Positions 34,292 through 46,024 are shown, counted from the first letter of the stretch. The stretch: 64,000 bases of DNA from an uncultured Dermabacter sp. (GCA_947252755.1 CAMXWV010000005.1:62001-126000), one strand, 5' to 3'. Numbers and translations: made by a program. Notes: generated by a model not told the origin, from the sequence alone.

Positions 34292-35975
34292 TGCTTCCGC
34301 CGCCGGCGCTCCGGCTGACCTGTCCCGCATCGTCAAGGCGTATGACGTGCGCGGTGTTGCCTACGAGGAGTTCACCGTGGATGCTGCCCGCGCGCTCGGT
34401 GCCGCCTTCTCGGATCTGCTTGATGGCGGGGACATGATCGTGGCGCATGACATGCGCGTCTCCTCCCCGGAGCTGTCCAGCGCGTTCGTGGAGGGGGCGG
34501 TTCGCCGCGGCTCCACGGTGGCGGTTGCCGGGCTGTCCTCCACGGACCAGCTGTACTGCGCCTCCGGCCTGTTCAATGCGGCCGGCGCGATGTTCACCGC
34601 GAGCCATAACCCGGGCCCGGACAACGGCATCAAGATGTGCTTTCCCGGTGCGAAGCCGGTGGGTCGCGATTCCGGCCTGCTGACCATCCGGGATGCGGCT
34701 CAGCGGTATCTGGCGGCGGGGGAGATCCCTGAGCGAGAGGGCGGTGAGGCCACCCGGATCGACACCCTGGATGACTACGTCAACACGGTGCTGGATCTGG
34801 TGCCGGTGGCGCAGACGCGCCCGCTTCGCGTGGTGGTTGACGCAGGCAACGCGATGGCCGGCCACACCATGCCTGCCGTGGCCGAGCGCCTGCCCAACAT
34901 CACCATTATTCCGCTGTTCTTCGAGCTTGACGGAACCTTCCCGAACCATGAGGCGAACCCCCTGGACTTTGCGACGCTCGCGGACCTGCAGGCAGCGGTG
35001 CTGCGCGAGGGCGCTGATCTGGGTCTTGCCTTCGACGGGGACGCTGACCGGTGCATTGTGGTGGATGAGCGCGGCGCGGTGGTCTCACCGTCGGCGATCA
35101 CCGCCATGATCGCCTCCAGTGAGATCGCGCGAGCGCAGGCCGCTGGTGAAGCTGAGCCCGCGGTGGTGGCGAACCTGGTCTCCAGCCGTCATGTTGCTGA
35201 GGCGATCGCCGAATCCGGTGGCCGCATGGTGCGCAGCCGGGTTGGCCATTCGATCATCAAGGCGCTGATGGCGCAGGAGAACGCCGTGTTCGGCGGTGAG
35301 CACTCCGCTCACTACTATTTCCGCGACTTCTTCTTCGCAGACTCCGGCATGCTGGCTGCTCTGCACACCCTCAGCGCCCTGCAGGACACGACGTTGCCGC
35401 TCAGCGAGCTGGTGGCCGTGCACGACCCCTACTCTGCCAGCGGCGAGATCAATTCGCGCGTTGAGTCGGTGGAGGAGTCCACTGCCGCGGTGCGTGCTGC
35501 GATGGAGCAGCTCAGCGGTGTGGAGTTCGACGAGCTCGACGGGATGACCGTCACCCACTGGGATGATGCTGCGCCGGCCGCTGAGAACTGGTGGTTTTCG
35601 CTGCGGCCTTCCAACACGGAACCGCTGCTGCGCCTCAATGTGGAGGCAGCGGAACAGTCCACGATGGAGCGGGTGCGCGATGAGGTGCTGGAGATCATCC
35701 GCGGCACAGCGCCTGCTGTCACGGTCTCGGAGGAGGAGGCATCGTCCGAATGGGCGCAGGAGCCTGTTGCTGCTGCACAGTCAGTCGGTGATGCGGCGCC
35801 CGCTGAGGATGAGGGAGCTGTCCGCATAGCCGGACTGCCGGACTGGGTGAGTGCCGCGCTGCGCTGCCCCGTGTGCCGTTCGCCACTCACCGCAGACAGC
35901 TCTGAGGTGCGGTGCACTTCCTGTGAGCGCACGTACTCGGTGGTGGACGGCGTGCCCATGCTGATCGCCCCATGA
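34284..35975 (+). CDS. manB: Phosphomannomutase/phosphoglucomutase fused to a Trm112-like domain
   Basis: A 563-residue protein. Residues 1 to about 475 are an alpha-D-phosphohexomutase: phosphoserine Ser107 in FTASHNPGPDNG, metal loop DGDADR at 251-256, sugar loop GGEHSAHYYF and phosphate loop RPSNTEPLLRLNVEA. After an acidic/Ala-rich linker, residues from about 515 to 563 form a Trm112-like zinc domain (LRCPVCRSPL and VRCTSCERTY). The mutase makes mannose-1-phosphate (and perhaps glucose-1-phosphate) for GDP-mannose and glycans. In M. tuberculosis the mutase is a separate gene, so the fusion is notable. It overlaps DUF3499 by 8 bases and mtrA by 4. Confidence 0.9.
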   Translation: MTDASAAGAPADLSRIVKAYDVRGVAYEEFTVDAARALGAAFSDLLDGGDMIVAHDMRVSSPELSSAFVEGAVRRGSTVAVAGLSSTDQLYCASGLFNAAGAMFTASHNPGPDNGIKMCFPGAKPVGRDSGLLTIRDAAQRYLAAGEIPEREGGEATRIDTLDDYVNTVLDLVPVAQTRPLRVVVDAGNAMAGHTMPAVAERLPNITIIPLFFELDGTFPNHEANPLDFATLADLQAAVLREGADLGLAFDGDADRCIVVDERGAVVSPSAITAMIASSEIARAQAAGEAEPAVVANLVSSRHVAEAIAESGGRMVRSRVGHSIIKALMAQENAVFGGEHSAHYYFRDFFFADSGMLAALHTLSALQDTTLPLSELVAVHDPYSASGEINSRVESVEESTAAVRAAMEQLSGVEFDELDGMTVTHWDDAAPAAENWWFSLRPSNTEPLLRLNVEAAEQSTMERVRDEVLEIIRGTAPAVTVSEEEASSEWAQEPVAAAQSVGDAAPAEDEGAVRIAGLPDWVSAALRCPVCRSPLTADSSEVRCTSCERTYSVVDGVPMLIAP

Positions 35976-36652
35976 CCGTCGCCCCGCGGATCCTGGTGGT
36001 TGATGACGACGCCGCGATCGCTGAGATGGTCTCCATCATCTTGTCCAGCCACGGGCTGGAGGTAGAGACCGCGTCGGATGGCCCCTCCGGGCTGGCCGCG
36101 GCGCGCGCCGGCGGCTTCGACGTGATCCTGCTGGACGTCATGCTGCCCCACATGGATGGGATTGAGGTATGCCGCCGGATCCGGGAGGCCAGTGATGTTC
36201 CGATCATTATGCTCACCGCCCGCAGTGACACGGTTGATGTGGTGCGCGGCCTTGAAGCCGGTGCCGATGACTATCTCACCAAGCCGTTTGAACCCACCGA
36301 GCTGATCGCTCGGATCCGGGCTCGTGTGCGCCGGCGTGAACGCAAGGAGCCGGAGCGGCTCACCATCCGTGACATCGAGATCGACGCGGCAGCTCATCGC
36401 GTGATGCGGGATGGCCAGACGATCCCTGTGACGCCGCTGGAGTTCGACCTGCTGCTCACACTGGCGCGCCGGCCCTGGCAGGCGTTCAGCCGAGACGTGC
36501 TGTTGCGCGATGTGTGGGGCTACACCCGCGGCGCCGACCCGCGCCTGGTGAACGTGCACGTGCAGCGGCTGCGCTCGAAGGTTGAGCGGGATCCGGAGAA
36601 TCCCGAGATCATTGTGACGGTCCGCGGTGTCGGGTACCGAGCGGGAGACTGA
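35972..36652 (+). CDS. mtrA: MtrA response regulator
   Basis: A 226-residue OmpR-family regulator. The receiver domain has the acidic pocket Asp11-Asp12-Asp13, phospho-acceptor Asp55 in DVILLDVMLPHMDG and the Lys of LTKPFEP; the winged-helix domain includes SRDVLLRDVWGYTRGADPRL and TVRGVGYRAGD. MtrA controls cell-wall and division genes (and dnaA-linked genes in mycobacteria). ATG overlaps the manB stop by 4 bases; its last 26 bases overlap the mtrB start. Confidence 0.95.
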   Translation: MTVAPRILVVDDDAAIAEMVSIILSSHGLEVETASDGPSGLAAARAGGFDVILLDVMLPHMDGIEVCRRIREASDVPIIMLTARSDTVDVVRGLEAGADDYLTKPFEPTELIARIRARVRRRERKEPERLTIRDIEIDAAAHRVMRDGQTIPVTPLEFDLLLTLARRPWQAFSRDVLLRDVWGYTRGADPRLVNVHVQRLRSKVERDPENPEIIVTVRGVGYRAGD

Positions 36653-38228
36653 CGGCACGCTCCTTGAGCGTCTCACGGCCCGGATCGCCCTGTGGCCGCT
36701 GGCGCTGCGCGTGGCTGCGGCCACGTTGGCGCTGTCTCTGGTGGCGATCCTGTCCGTGGGCTGGTACCTCAGCTCTGCGATCGCCACCGGTCTGGTGGAC
36801 CAGCGCCGAGCCCGCATCATCGAACAGACTGAACTCGCTCGGGAAACCCTGAGCCGAGATATGCGCTCACTCGCCGGGGCAAGCCTCACCCAGCGGCAGG
36901 ACAATGCCGCTCAGTTCATGCAGTCTCTGATGAGCGAGGAGCATTCCCCGCTGACCGCGGCGGCTCTGCTTCCGGTCACCGGGGGTGATGAGATCGGCAC
37001 GGTGTACACCGATCCGGTCATCATCGCCCAGGTGACCCCGGAGCTGCGCGCCGAGCTGGCCGAGAATCCGGATGCGATCGCCTACCAGTCTGTGTCCTTC
37101 ACTGCCGGGGATGCCTCCGTTCCCGGGATGCTCACCGCGGTGCGGATCACCGTGCCGGGGGAAGGCTCCTATGATCTGGTGATCCTGTTCTCACTGCAGC
37201 AGGAGCAGCAGACCCTCACCTTTATGCGCACTGTGCTGATCGTGGCCGGCACGGCTCTGGTCAGCATGATGCTCGGCGTGGCGGCGATTACTGCCCGGAT
37301 GGTGCACCGGCCGCTGGCGCATGTGGCGGAGGCGGCTGAGCAGATCGCTGGCGGGGATCTCAGCGCCCGCGTGTCCGTGCAGGGCTCGGATGAGCTCGCC
37401 ACGGTGTCCACAAGCTTCAACGCTATGGCGGAGAGCATGCAGGATAAGATCCATGACCTCACTCGCATGTCCCTGGTCCAGCAGCGGTTCGTCTCGAACG
37501 TCTCCCATGAGCTGCGCACCCCGTTGACCACCATCAAAATGGCATCCTCCCTGCTCAGTGCTGAGCAGGGCCGTCTGGACCCCACCATGCAGCGCACCAC
37601 CCAGCTGCTCAGCGACCAGGTCAACCGCTTCGACCTGCTGCTGGCGGATCTGCTGGAGATCTCCCGGCATGACGCCGGCGGCGCCCAGCTCGATGCACGC
37701 GAGGCCGATCTGCGTGATGTGGTCCAGTCCACGGTGGACCTGCTGCGGCCCCTGGCGGAGGAGTCCGGCAGCCGCCTGCTTGTCTCTCAGACAGCCTCGC
37801 CGCTGCTGGTCAGCATCGATGAGGCGCGCGTGGCGAGGATCGTCCGGAACCTGCTCGTCAACGCGATAGAACATGCGGGCGGCAGTGTGGTCGTGGTCGA
37901 ATCCGCCGGCAATGATCAGGCAGTGGCAGTGGTGGTGCAGGACTTCGGCACCGGTATCAGTCCGGAGCAGGCCTCGCAGGTGTTCGAGCGGTTCTGGCGA
38001 GCTGATCCGGCGCGTGCCCGCACGTTGGGCGGCACCGGGCTGGGTCTTGCGATCTCTCTGGAGGATGCGCGTCTGCACGGTGGTCTGCTGGAGGCGTGGG
38101 GTGAGCTCGGCCGCGGGGCCGTGTTCCGTCTGACGCTGCCGCGAGGTGAGCGCCCGATCACGCCGCGCGACTCCCCGCTGCGGCTGCGGCGTTCGCTCAC
38201 CCCGCCGTTGATGGGAGGCGAGGCATGA
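36627..38228 (+). CDS. mtrB: MtrB sensor histidine kinase
   Basis: A 533-residue membrane kinase: N-terminal helix (about residues 23-45), extracellular sensor region, second helix (about 193-215), HAMP, then HisKA with His294 in SNVSHELRTPLTT and the ATPase domain (RNLLVNAIEHAG, DFGTGISPEQASQVFERFWR, GGTGLGLAIS). It phosphorylates MtrA. The only good in-frame start is GTG 36627 within the end of mtrA, so the two are coupled. It ends overlapping lpqB by 4 bases (ATGA), as in the standard mtrAB-lpqB operon. Confidence 0.95.
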   Translation: MSGTERETDGTLLERLTARIALWPLALRVAAATLALSLVAILSVGWYLSSAIATGLVDQRRARIIEQTELARETLSRDMRSLAGASLTQRQDNAAQFMQSLMSEEHSPLTAAALLPVTGGDEIGTVYTDPVIIAQVTPELRAELAENPDAIAYQSVSFTAGDASVPGMLTAVRITVPGEGSYDLVILFSLQQEQQTLTFMRTVLIVAGTALVSMMLGVAAITARMVHRPLAHVAEAAEQIAGGDLSARVSVQGSDELATVSTSFNAMAESMQDKIHDLTRMSLVQQRFVSNVSHELRTPLTTIKMASSLLSAEQGRLDPTMQRTTQLLSDQVNRFDLLLADLLEISRHDAGGAQLDAREADLRDVVQSTVDLLRPLAEESGSRLLVSQTASPLLVSIDEARVARIVRNLLVNAIEHAGGSVVVVESAGNDQAVAVVVQDFGTGISPEQASQVFERFWRADPARARTLGGTGLGLAISLEDARLHGGLLEAWGELGRGAVFRLTLPRGERPITPRDSPLRLRRSLTPPLMGGEA

Positions 38229-39925
38229 ACTCATATCGGCTGTCGCGCCGCACAGCACTGACCGCTGCTTCCCTTGGCGGGCTCAGCGTGCTGACCGGCT
38301 GTGCCGGCATCCCTGGGTCCTCGCAGCCGTCCAGTGTGCCCAGGCCATCGATGGCGGTGGCGAATGCGCCGATTGTGGAGCCGCATCCTCCCACCGCCGG
38401 GGCTGGGCCGCTGGAGATCGTCAGCGGGTTCCTTCGCGCATGCACCGGCGTGCACGATGATTTTGCGGTGGCTCGTGACTACCTCACCGATTCCGCAGCA
38501 TCCCAGTGGGCGCCCACCGAGGAATGCGTTGTGCACCCGGTGCAGGAGGAGCCGCTGCTGACACAGGTCGGGGCCGAGGAGGTGGACCTGTCTGTGTGGT
38601 CCTCGGCGCGGGTGGACTCCATCGGCACCCGGCAGCAGACGCTCGATCCGGACACGCGCAGTGTGCGTCTGCGGCTGACCGAGGAGCAGGGGGAGTGGCG
38701 GATCATGAACCCGCCGAACGCGATCATCGTGTCCGAAACCGCGTTCGACCTGCTGTTCGCGCCGATCACCGTGTTCTTCCTCAATCCCGCCCGCAACGCG
38801 CTCGTGGCCGATCAGCGCTGGTTCCTGCGCAATCAGGCAGCGCGGCAGGCGATCACAGCTCTGCATGCCGGTCCGGCCCCTCATCTGCGCGGGGCGGTGG
38901 TGAGCGATCTGAGTGAGGATCTGACGGCAGAGCTGGCCGATGAAGAGGCGGGCGAGTCGGGGGTGCTTCGAGTATCGCTCACCAGCAGCAGCGGGGAGAT
39001 TGACGCGCACCGCCGCGCCCATCTGCGCACCCAGCTGGAGGCGACTCTGCTGACCGTTCCGGCGGTTACCGCACTTGATGTGGACCTGGAGGGTGAGCGG
39101 CTTGCCGCAGATCCGCAGCGGGATCCGGTCCACCCGCATGAGGGTGCCAGGGCGTTGGGCGCCGGTCCCGCGGGCGTGATCAGCCTGGACGATGACGGTC
39201 CCCCAGGACGCTCCCTTGTGCCCGCACTGAGCTCAGTGCCGGTGCGCAGTCCTGTGCTCAGCAGCACCGGCATTGGAGCGGCTGCGCTGACCATGGACCG
39301 CACGGGACTGCTCGTCACGTCCCAGGACGATACGATCCCGCTGCGTGAAGCGACCACGGGGAAGAACCTGCTTGCCCCCGCGATCGACCGGTACGGTTTT
39401 GTCTGGACAGCTGATGCGGACGTTCCCGGCCAGATCCGCATCATCCGTGACAGCATCGATGCCGCGCCCAGGGTCATCACCGTTCCGTGGTTGCAGGCAG
39501 ATGTTCAGCTGCTCGCCATAGCTGTAGCGGCGGACGGCGTGCGTGTCACCGCGGTGGTGCGGCAAGGCACGCGCCTGCTGCTGGCGGAGAGCGCTGTGCT
39601 GCGCGAACCGTCGAGCGCGCCAAAGCTGCTCACGAACCCGCTGCTCAGCGAGCTGAGCCTGGAGCAGGTGAGCGCGCTCTGCTGGTATTCGGATCTGTCA
39701 ATGCTCATTGTGGGTACGGAGGGTGGTCAGCCCACCGCGGTGATCTGGGATGCGGTGCGCGGCGCCCAGCGGGTGCCGCCGCTGCGCAGCGGCGTGGTCA
39801 CCGGATCTGGAACGCTCGAATCCGGGCTGATCCTCACCGCCACCGAGGACGGCGCCGTGTGGCAGAACAGCGGCTCCGGCTGGAGCGCATTGGATGTGAC
39901 CGCGCGCGACCCCGGTTTCTACTGA
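38225..39925 (+). CDS. lpqB: LpqB lipoprotein (MtrAB accessory)
   Basis: A 566-residue lipoprotein. The N-terminus SRRTALTAASLGGLSVLTGC carries a twin-arginine-like pair and a lipobox with Cys26. A GerMN-like domain spans about residues 60-200 and 210-330, then a beta-propeller-like C-terminal domain. LpqB binds MtrB outside the membrane and tunes its activity in mycobacteria. ATG overlaps mtrB by four bases. Its stop codon is the first three bases of a 16-bp tandem array at 39923-39986. Confidence 0.93.
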   Translation: MNSYRLSRRTALTAASLGGLSVLTGCAGIPGSSQPSSVPRPSMAVANAPIVEPHPPTAGAGPLEIVSGFLRACTGVHDDFAVARDYLTDSAASQWAPTEECVVHPVQEEPLLTQVGAEEVDLSVWSSARVDSIGTRQQTLDPDTRSVRLRLTEEQGEWRIMNPPNAIIVSETAFDLLFAPITVFFLNPARNALVADQRWFLRNQAARQAITALHAGPAPHLRGAVVSDLSEDLTAELADEEAGESGVLRVSLTSSSGEIDAHRRAHLRTQLEATLLTVPAVTALDVDLEGERLAADPQRDPVHPHEGARALGAGPAGVISLDDDGPPGRSLVPALSSVPVRSPVLSSTGIGAAALTMDRTGLLVTSQDDTIPLREATTGKNLLAPAIDRYGFVWTADADVPGQIRIIRDSIDAAPRVITVPWLQADVQLLAIAVAADGVRVTAVVRQGTRLLLAESAVLREPSSAPKLLTNPLLSELSLEQVSALCWYSDLSMLIVGTEGGQPTAVIWDAVRGAQRVPPLRSGVVTGSGTLESGLILTATEDGAVWQNSGSGWSALDVTARDPGFY

Positions 39926-39986
39926 GCCCTGATTCTGCTGAGCTCTGTTTCTGCTGAGCTCTGTTTCGGGTAGGCCCGGGTTCTGC
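39923..39986 (+). repeat. 16-bp tandem array starting at the lpqB stop codon
   Basis: Four 16-bp units (39923, 39939, 39955, 39971) follow the pattern TGAGCTCTGTTTCTGC with substitutions; units 2 and 3 share their first 12 bases. Each unit starts with a stop codon (TGA, TGA, TGA, TAG), and the 16-bp period places them in all three frames. Confidence 0.85.
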
Positions 39987-39998
39987 TGGGCCTCGCAG

Positions 39999-40007
39999 TT
40001 GTCCACA
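39999..40007 (+). promoter_or_regulatory. DnaA-box-like site upstream of the comF-like gene
   Basis: TTGTCCACA, the form of DnaA box favoured in high-GC actinobacteria, lies 51 bases before the comF-like start. A single site; binding is inference. Confidence 0.35.
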
Positions 40008-40057
40008 GCCTGACCGAGAGCCAGAGGGGATCGTGACGATGCGGACACAGTGGAGGT

Positions 40058-40894
40058 ATGCCCGATTCCCGAGTGCCCGCGTCGCAGCCAGTGCTGGGTA
40101 TGCTCGCCCAGCTGTTGGAGTTGGTGGCAGACGCGCTGCTGCCCACCGCCTGCCCGTGCGGGGTTCAGGGGCGTGTGCTGTGCCGTGACTGTGCCCGTAT
40201 TCTGCTGCGCTCGCCGCACCGCGTGGATGAACGGCTCGATGCGCTGCAGCTGATCGCTCCATCCGGGGCCACCCCGCAGGCGGCGAACCTCTCCGCGCCC
40301 GGCGGCGGCGCGCCTGCTGTGCCGGCGGGGGATGCGTCGTACCTGCCTCGCTTTCCCGTGTTGGCGCTCGGCACCTACACCTCCGTGATGCAGGATGCTG
40401 TGCTCGCGTTCAAGAACGGTGGTCATATCGCGCTGGCCGACGCATTCGCCCCGCCGCTCGCTGCCGGAGCGCTTCAGCTCCTCGAAGATGAGGAAGCGGC
40501 GGTTCTGGTGCCGGTGCCCTCCAGTGCTGCGGCGGTGCGACGGCGGGGTGAACGGCATACGCTGACTCTCGCTGAGCGGATCGCTGTGATCACCGGAACT
40601 GCGACAGCGGACTGTCTGCGCACCGGCGGCAGCAGTCAGCGCAGAAAGAGCAGCCGTGATCGCAGGCGCCGCCAACAGATGCGCCTGTCCGCATTCGCAC
40701 GGGTGCGCGGGCGGATCCCAAGGCGAGCGATCCTCATCGATGATGTGGCCACCACTGGCTCAACCCTTGCTGCCGCAGCGGATGCGCTGGAGGCCGCGGG
40801 TGCGGAGGTGATCGGAGCGCTCACGATCGCCGCGGCAGACCCGATCCGCCCAGCCCCGGATTCCCCTCATGACCTGCATGAAGAATGTGTGTGA
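40058..40894 (+). CDS. ComF-like phosphoribosyltransferase family protein
   Basis: A 278-residue protein with a cysteine cluster near the N-terminus (TACPCGVQGRVLCRDCARIL), a basic KSSRDRRRRQQMRL region and a PRPP-binding loop ILIDDVATTGSTLAAAADAL. It matches ComF/GntX proteins and the Rv3242c position between lpqB and hpf. ComF is needed for DNA uptake in competent bacteria; in non-competent actinobacteria its role is unknown. It occurs here in the same window as a pilus system. ATG 40058 directly follows GGAGGT, which is too close for a normal Shine-Dalgarno. Confidence 0.85.
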   Translation: MPDSRVPASQPVLGMLAQLLELVADALLPTACPCGVQGRVLCRDCARILLRSPHRVDERLDALQLIAPSGATPQAANLSAPGGGAPAVPAGDASYLPRFPVLALGTYTSVMQDAVLAFKNGGHIALADAFAPPLAAGALQLLEDEEAAVLVPVPSSAAAVRRRGERHTLTLAERIAVITGTATADCLRTGGSSQRRKSSRDRRRRQQMRLSAFARVRGRIPRRAILIDDVATTGSTLAAAADALEAAGAEVIGALTIAAADPIRPAPDSPHDLHEECV

Positions 40895-40984
40895 TGTTGA
40901 TGACACTGTCAGGAATACGCGGCACAATAGAGGCATCGCAGATGTGATTCACACACCCGGGAGGTGAGGTTCGCCAGCACTATG

Positions 40985-41006
40985 GGAGCTCGCGGCCGCG
41001 AGCTCC
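40985..41006 (+). promoter_or_regulatory. Perfect 22-base palindrome in the hpf leader
   Basis: The 22 bases are perfectly self-complementary (centre GGCC); as RNA they give a 9-bp stem with a GGCC loop, 31 bases before the hpf ATG and upstream of its Shine-Dalgarno (GGAGGAA). It could be a protein-binding operator, an attenuator or an RNA stability element. Confidence 0.6.
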
Positions 41007-41037
41007 TTCCCCGTCGTTCCCCAACTGGAGGAAACCC

Positions 41038-41688
41038 ATGGACATCACTGTTGTCGGTCGCCAGATGAGCGTGTCGGACCGCTTCCAGCGCCATCTTGAG
41101 GACAAGCTCGACAAGGTGACTCAGCTCGCCCCCGGCGCCAGCCGAGTGGAGGTTGAGGTCTCATCCGAGAAGAACCCCCGCCGCGCTGAGGACAAGGAGC
41201 GCGTGGAGCTCACCGTGCATGATGACGGGCAGGTCATCCGCGCCGAGGCCCGGGCTGAGGACCTGTACAGCGCCCTTGACCTTGCTATCGACAAGCTGAT
41301 GGAGCGTCTGCGCCGCGCCCGTGACCGCCGCAAGGACCGGCATAAGGGCCGTGCACGAGCACACCGGCGTGAAACCGAGTCTCTGCGCACCATGGACGTG
41401 CACCAGGCCGAGGTAGACAAGATGTTCCAGCAGGCGGATGAGTCGGCCCAGGACGCCGAGGCGGATGAGGATGACGAGCACACCCCGGACTCACCGGTGG
41501 TGATCCGCGAGAAGACTCACAAGGCATCCCCGATGACCATCGATGATGCGCTCTACCAGATGGAGCTCGTGGGCCACGACTTCTTCCTGTTCATCGACGC
41601 TGAATCCAACCATCCGAAAGTGGTCTACCGCCGTAAGGGGTGGAACTACGGTGTGATCGAACTGGAGACGGATTCGGCTGAGAGCTGA
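41038..41688 (+). CDS. hpf: Ribosome hibernation promoting factor, long form
   Basis: A 216-residue long HPF: S30AE domain at residues 1-100 (VVGRQMSVSDRFQRHLEDKL, basic RARDRRKDRHKGRARAHRRE), an acidic linker and the C-terminal dimerisation domain (MTIDDALYQMELVGHDFFLF, YRRKGWNYGVIEL). It binds the 30S subunit and pairs 70S ribosomes into inactive dimers in stress. ATG 41038 follows GGAGGAA. It lies in the Rv3241c position before secA, with a hairpin terminator downstream. Confidence 0.95.
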   Translation: MDITVVGRQMSVSDRFQRHLEDKLDKVTQLAPGASRVEVEVSSEKNPRRAEDKERVELTVHDDGQVIRAEARAEDLYSALDLAIDKLMERLRRARDRRKDRHKGRARAHRRETESLRTMDVHQAEVDKMFQQADESAQDAEADEDDEHTPDSPVVIREKTHKASPMTIDDALYQMELVGHDFFLFIDAESNHPKVVYRRKGWNYGVIELETDSAES

Positions 41689-41706
41689 TCCGTCGCCAGC
41701 CCGAGC

Positions 41707-41740
41707 AGGCGGAGCCGCGCACCACAGCGTGGCTCCGCCT
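41707..41740 (+). terminator. Hairpin terminator of hpf
   Basis: AGGCGGAGCC (41707-41716) pairs with GGCTCCGCCT (41731-41740): 10 bp around a 14-base loop, 18 bases after the hpf stop. There is no T-run. Confidence 0.6.
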
Positions 41741-41747
41741 GACTCTG

Positions 41748-41753
41748 TAGACT
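41748..41753 (+). promoter_or_regulatory. Candidate -10 element for secA
   Basis: TAGACT just after the hpf terminator would start transcription near 41760, giving secA its own promoter and a leader of about 65 bases. No clear -35. Confidence 0.45.
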
Positions 41754-41825
41754 GGCGCCTGGCCCGCGCAGCGGGCCGTTCCAGTGAGAAGTCCACCGCG
41801 CAGCAGCGCGAACAGGGAGTGACGA

Positions 41826-44588
<2,763 letters not shown>

Positions 44589-44611
44589 TCCCGCTTCAGC
44601 TTCTCGGCGTG

Positions 44612-45004
44612 TCAGCCGATCTCGAGCACAACCACTCGCCAGCCGCTGTGCCTGAGCTCCCACCGCATCACCAGGAACCGGGCGCGCCGGCTGTCGGTGA
44701 CGACGGAGCTCGCCTCCACAACGGTGCTGCTCACGCGGCATATATTGACACCGCCGACGGTGATCCGTCCAAGCCGGGTGACCCCGCGTGCACGCGCAGC
44801 CTGGGCGATGAGGCGTGAACGCTGCAGCAGACGATTGCGGACCTCCATATCCAGAACAGAGTCGAGGCTGGTCATCGGGCGCTGACCCAGCAGGATCTCC
44901 ATGACATTGCGGGAGACCGCGGTGATCAGACGCCGGGCGTCCTCAGCATCGTCGAACGGTGAGGCGGTGGTGATCGCCTGGCTTACCAGCGGGGCTGCAG
45001 ACAT
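44612..45004 (-). CDS. Rv3235-like small protein
   Basis: A 130-residue protein with a helical N-terminal half (ARRLITAVSRNVMEILLGQR) and a beta-rich C-terminal half (GVNICRVSSTVVEASSVVTD, RFLVMRWELRHSGWRVVVLE). It matches the actinobacterial Rv3235 family by position, size and pattern. The function is unknown. It converges on secA (23 bases apart), and the LysM gene lies 18 bases upstream on the same strand, so the two are probably co-transcribed. Confidence 0.75.
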   Translation of the reverse strand: MSAAPLVSQAITTASPFDDAEDARRLITAVSRNVMEILLGQRPMTSLDSVLDMEVRNRLLQRSRLIAQAARARGVTRLGRITVGGVNICRVSSTVVEASSVVTDSRRARFLVMRWELRHSGWRVVVLEIG

Positions 45005-45022
45005 GGCGCGTCTCCTTGTTGC

Positions 45023-46024
45023 TTAGGATCGGGCCGGCGCGGAGCCGTCGATCGTGGGAATGATGAGGACCTGACCCGGCAGGATCAGATCGGGATTGTG
45101 GATGTGGTTTGCCTGCTCCTGCGCAATCGCGCGGACCAGCGCATTGATCTCCGCTGTGTCAGCGTTTGCGCCCAGCGTCTCAGCAGCAATCGCCCACAGT
45201 GAATCACCGGGCCGCACCGTGTACTGGCCGCCTTGGACGGCGGAGCCGACGGCCGTGGCTGTTGAGCCGAGCTCGGCATCGGGCTTGGACTGCGCACCGC
45301 TCTCCTGCTGCGAGCCGCCTGTGGCTGACTTTGCGGCATGAGCCGGACGGGATCCGTCGTCGGCAGGTGCCTCCGAATCCACTGGCGGCGCCGCCTCGTC
45401 AGGGCTGTCCCATCCGATCCGCACCTCGCCGTCGGAGGGCTCAGAATCCGCCTGCTGCGGCGCGGCGCCTCCGGTCGTACTCTCAGCGTCTGGAGCCGAT
45501 GAGGAGCCGCCGCCATCGGAGCCGGGTGCGTCGACCGGATCTGCCGGCTCGGTGCCCCATCCCAGCGGTGTCTGCGTGACCTGGACGGTGGCGGGGCTGG
45601 ACTGCGCTGTGTGCGCGGTGGACTCTGCCAGGGAGGTGCCGCTCGTCTGTGCGAATGCCGCGGTCGAGCCGAGAGCCGCGATTGAGGCGGCTGCGGCGCT
45701 GGCGGTGACCGCCGTCCGCACCAAACGTGGTGCGATCACCCTCAGCGCACCGAGGCTGAAGCGCCCGAGCAGTGACTGGGGCCCGGATGCGCGCACCACA
45801 GCAATGAGCAGCCAGCTCAGCGCCAGGTGCGCGCACAGAGCCGCCAGCGCTGTGGCGACGACGGCCAGGCACCAGTGCACGAGCTGGTCCGGGCCAGCAG
45901 CGGTGGGATATCGCCAAAACTGCTGACCGGCGATCACCGCGCTGACTGCGCAGCCGGCAGCGGCAGCAGAGCAAGCTGCCACCGCGGTGACAAGTCCGGT
46001 TGTCGGATGCGGATTGCTCCCCAT
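45023..46024 (-). CDS. Membrane-anchored LysM domain protein
   Basis: A 333-residue protein with about three hydrophobic segments in the first 125 residues (LVTAVAACSAAAAGCAVSAV, LVHWCLAVVATALAALCAHL), a signal-like stretch ending SIAALGSTAAFAQT, a Ser/Ala/Glu/Pro-rich spacer and a C-terminal LysM domain at about 267-325 (YTVRPGDSLWAIAAETLG, NPDLILPGQVLIIP). LysM binds the glycan chains of peptidoglycan. ATG 46024 with GAAGGAG upstream is chosen; the longer in-frame extension lacks protein-like content. Confidence 0.82.
   Translation of the reverse strand: MGSNPHPTTGLVTAVAACSAAAAGCAVSAVIAGQQFWRYPTAAGPDQLVHWCLAVVATALAALCAHLALSWLLIAVVRASGPQSLLGRFSLGALRVIAPRLVRTAVTASAAAASIAALGSTAAFAQTSGTSLAESTAHTAQSSPATVQVTQTPLGWGTEPADPVDAPGSDGGGSSSAPDAESTTGGAAPQQADSEPSDGEVRIGWDSPDEAAPPVDSEAPADDGSRPAHAAKSATGGSQQESGAQSKPDAELGSTATAVGSAVQGGQYTVRPGDSLWAIAAETLGANADTAEINALVRAIAQEQANHIHNPDLILPGQVLIIPTIDGSAPARS

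Noticed and set aside
39923..39986. A CRISPR array
   Set aside because: The units are directly adjacent with no unique spacers and there are no cas genes; it is a plain tandem repeat. The same applies to the other arrays.
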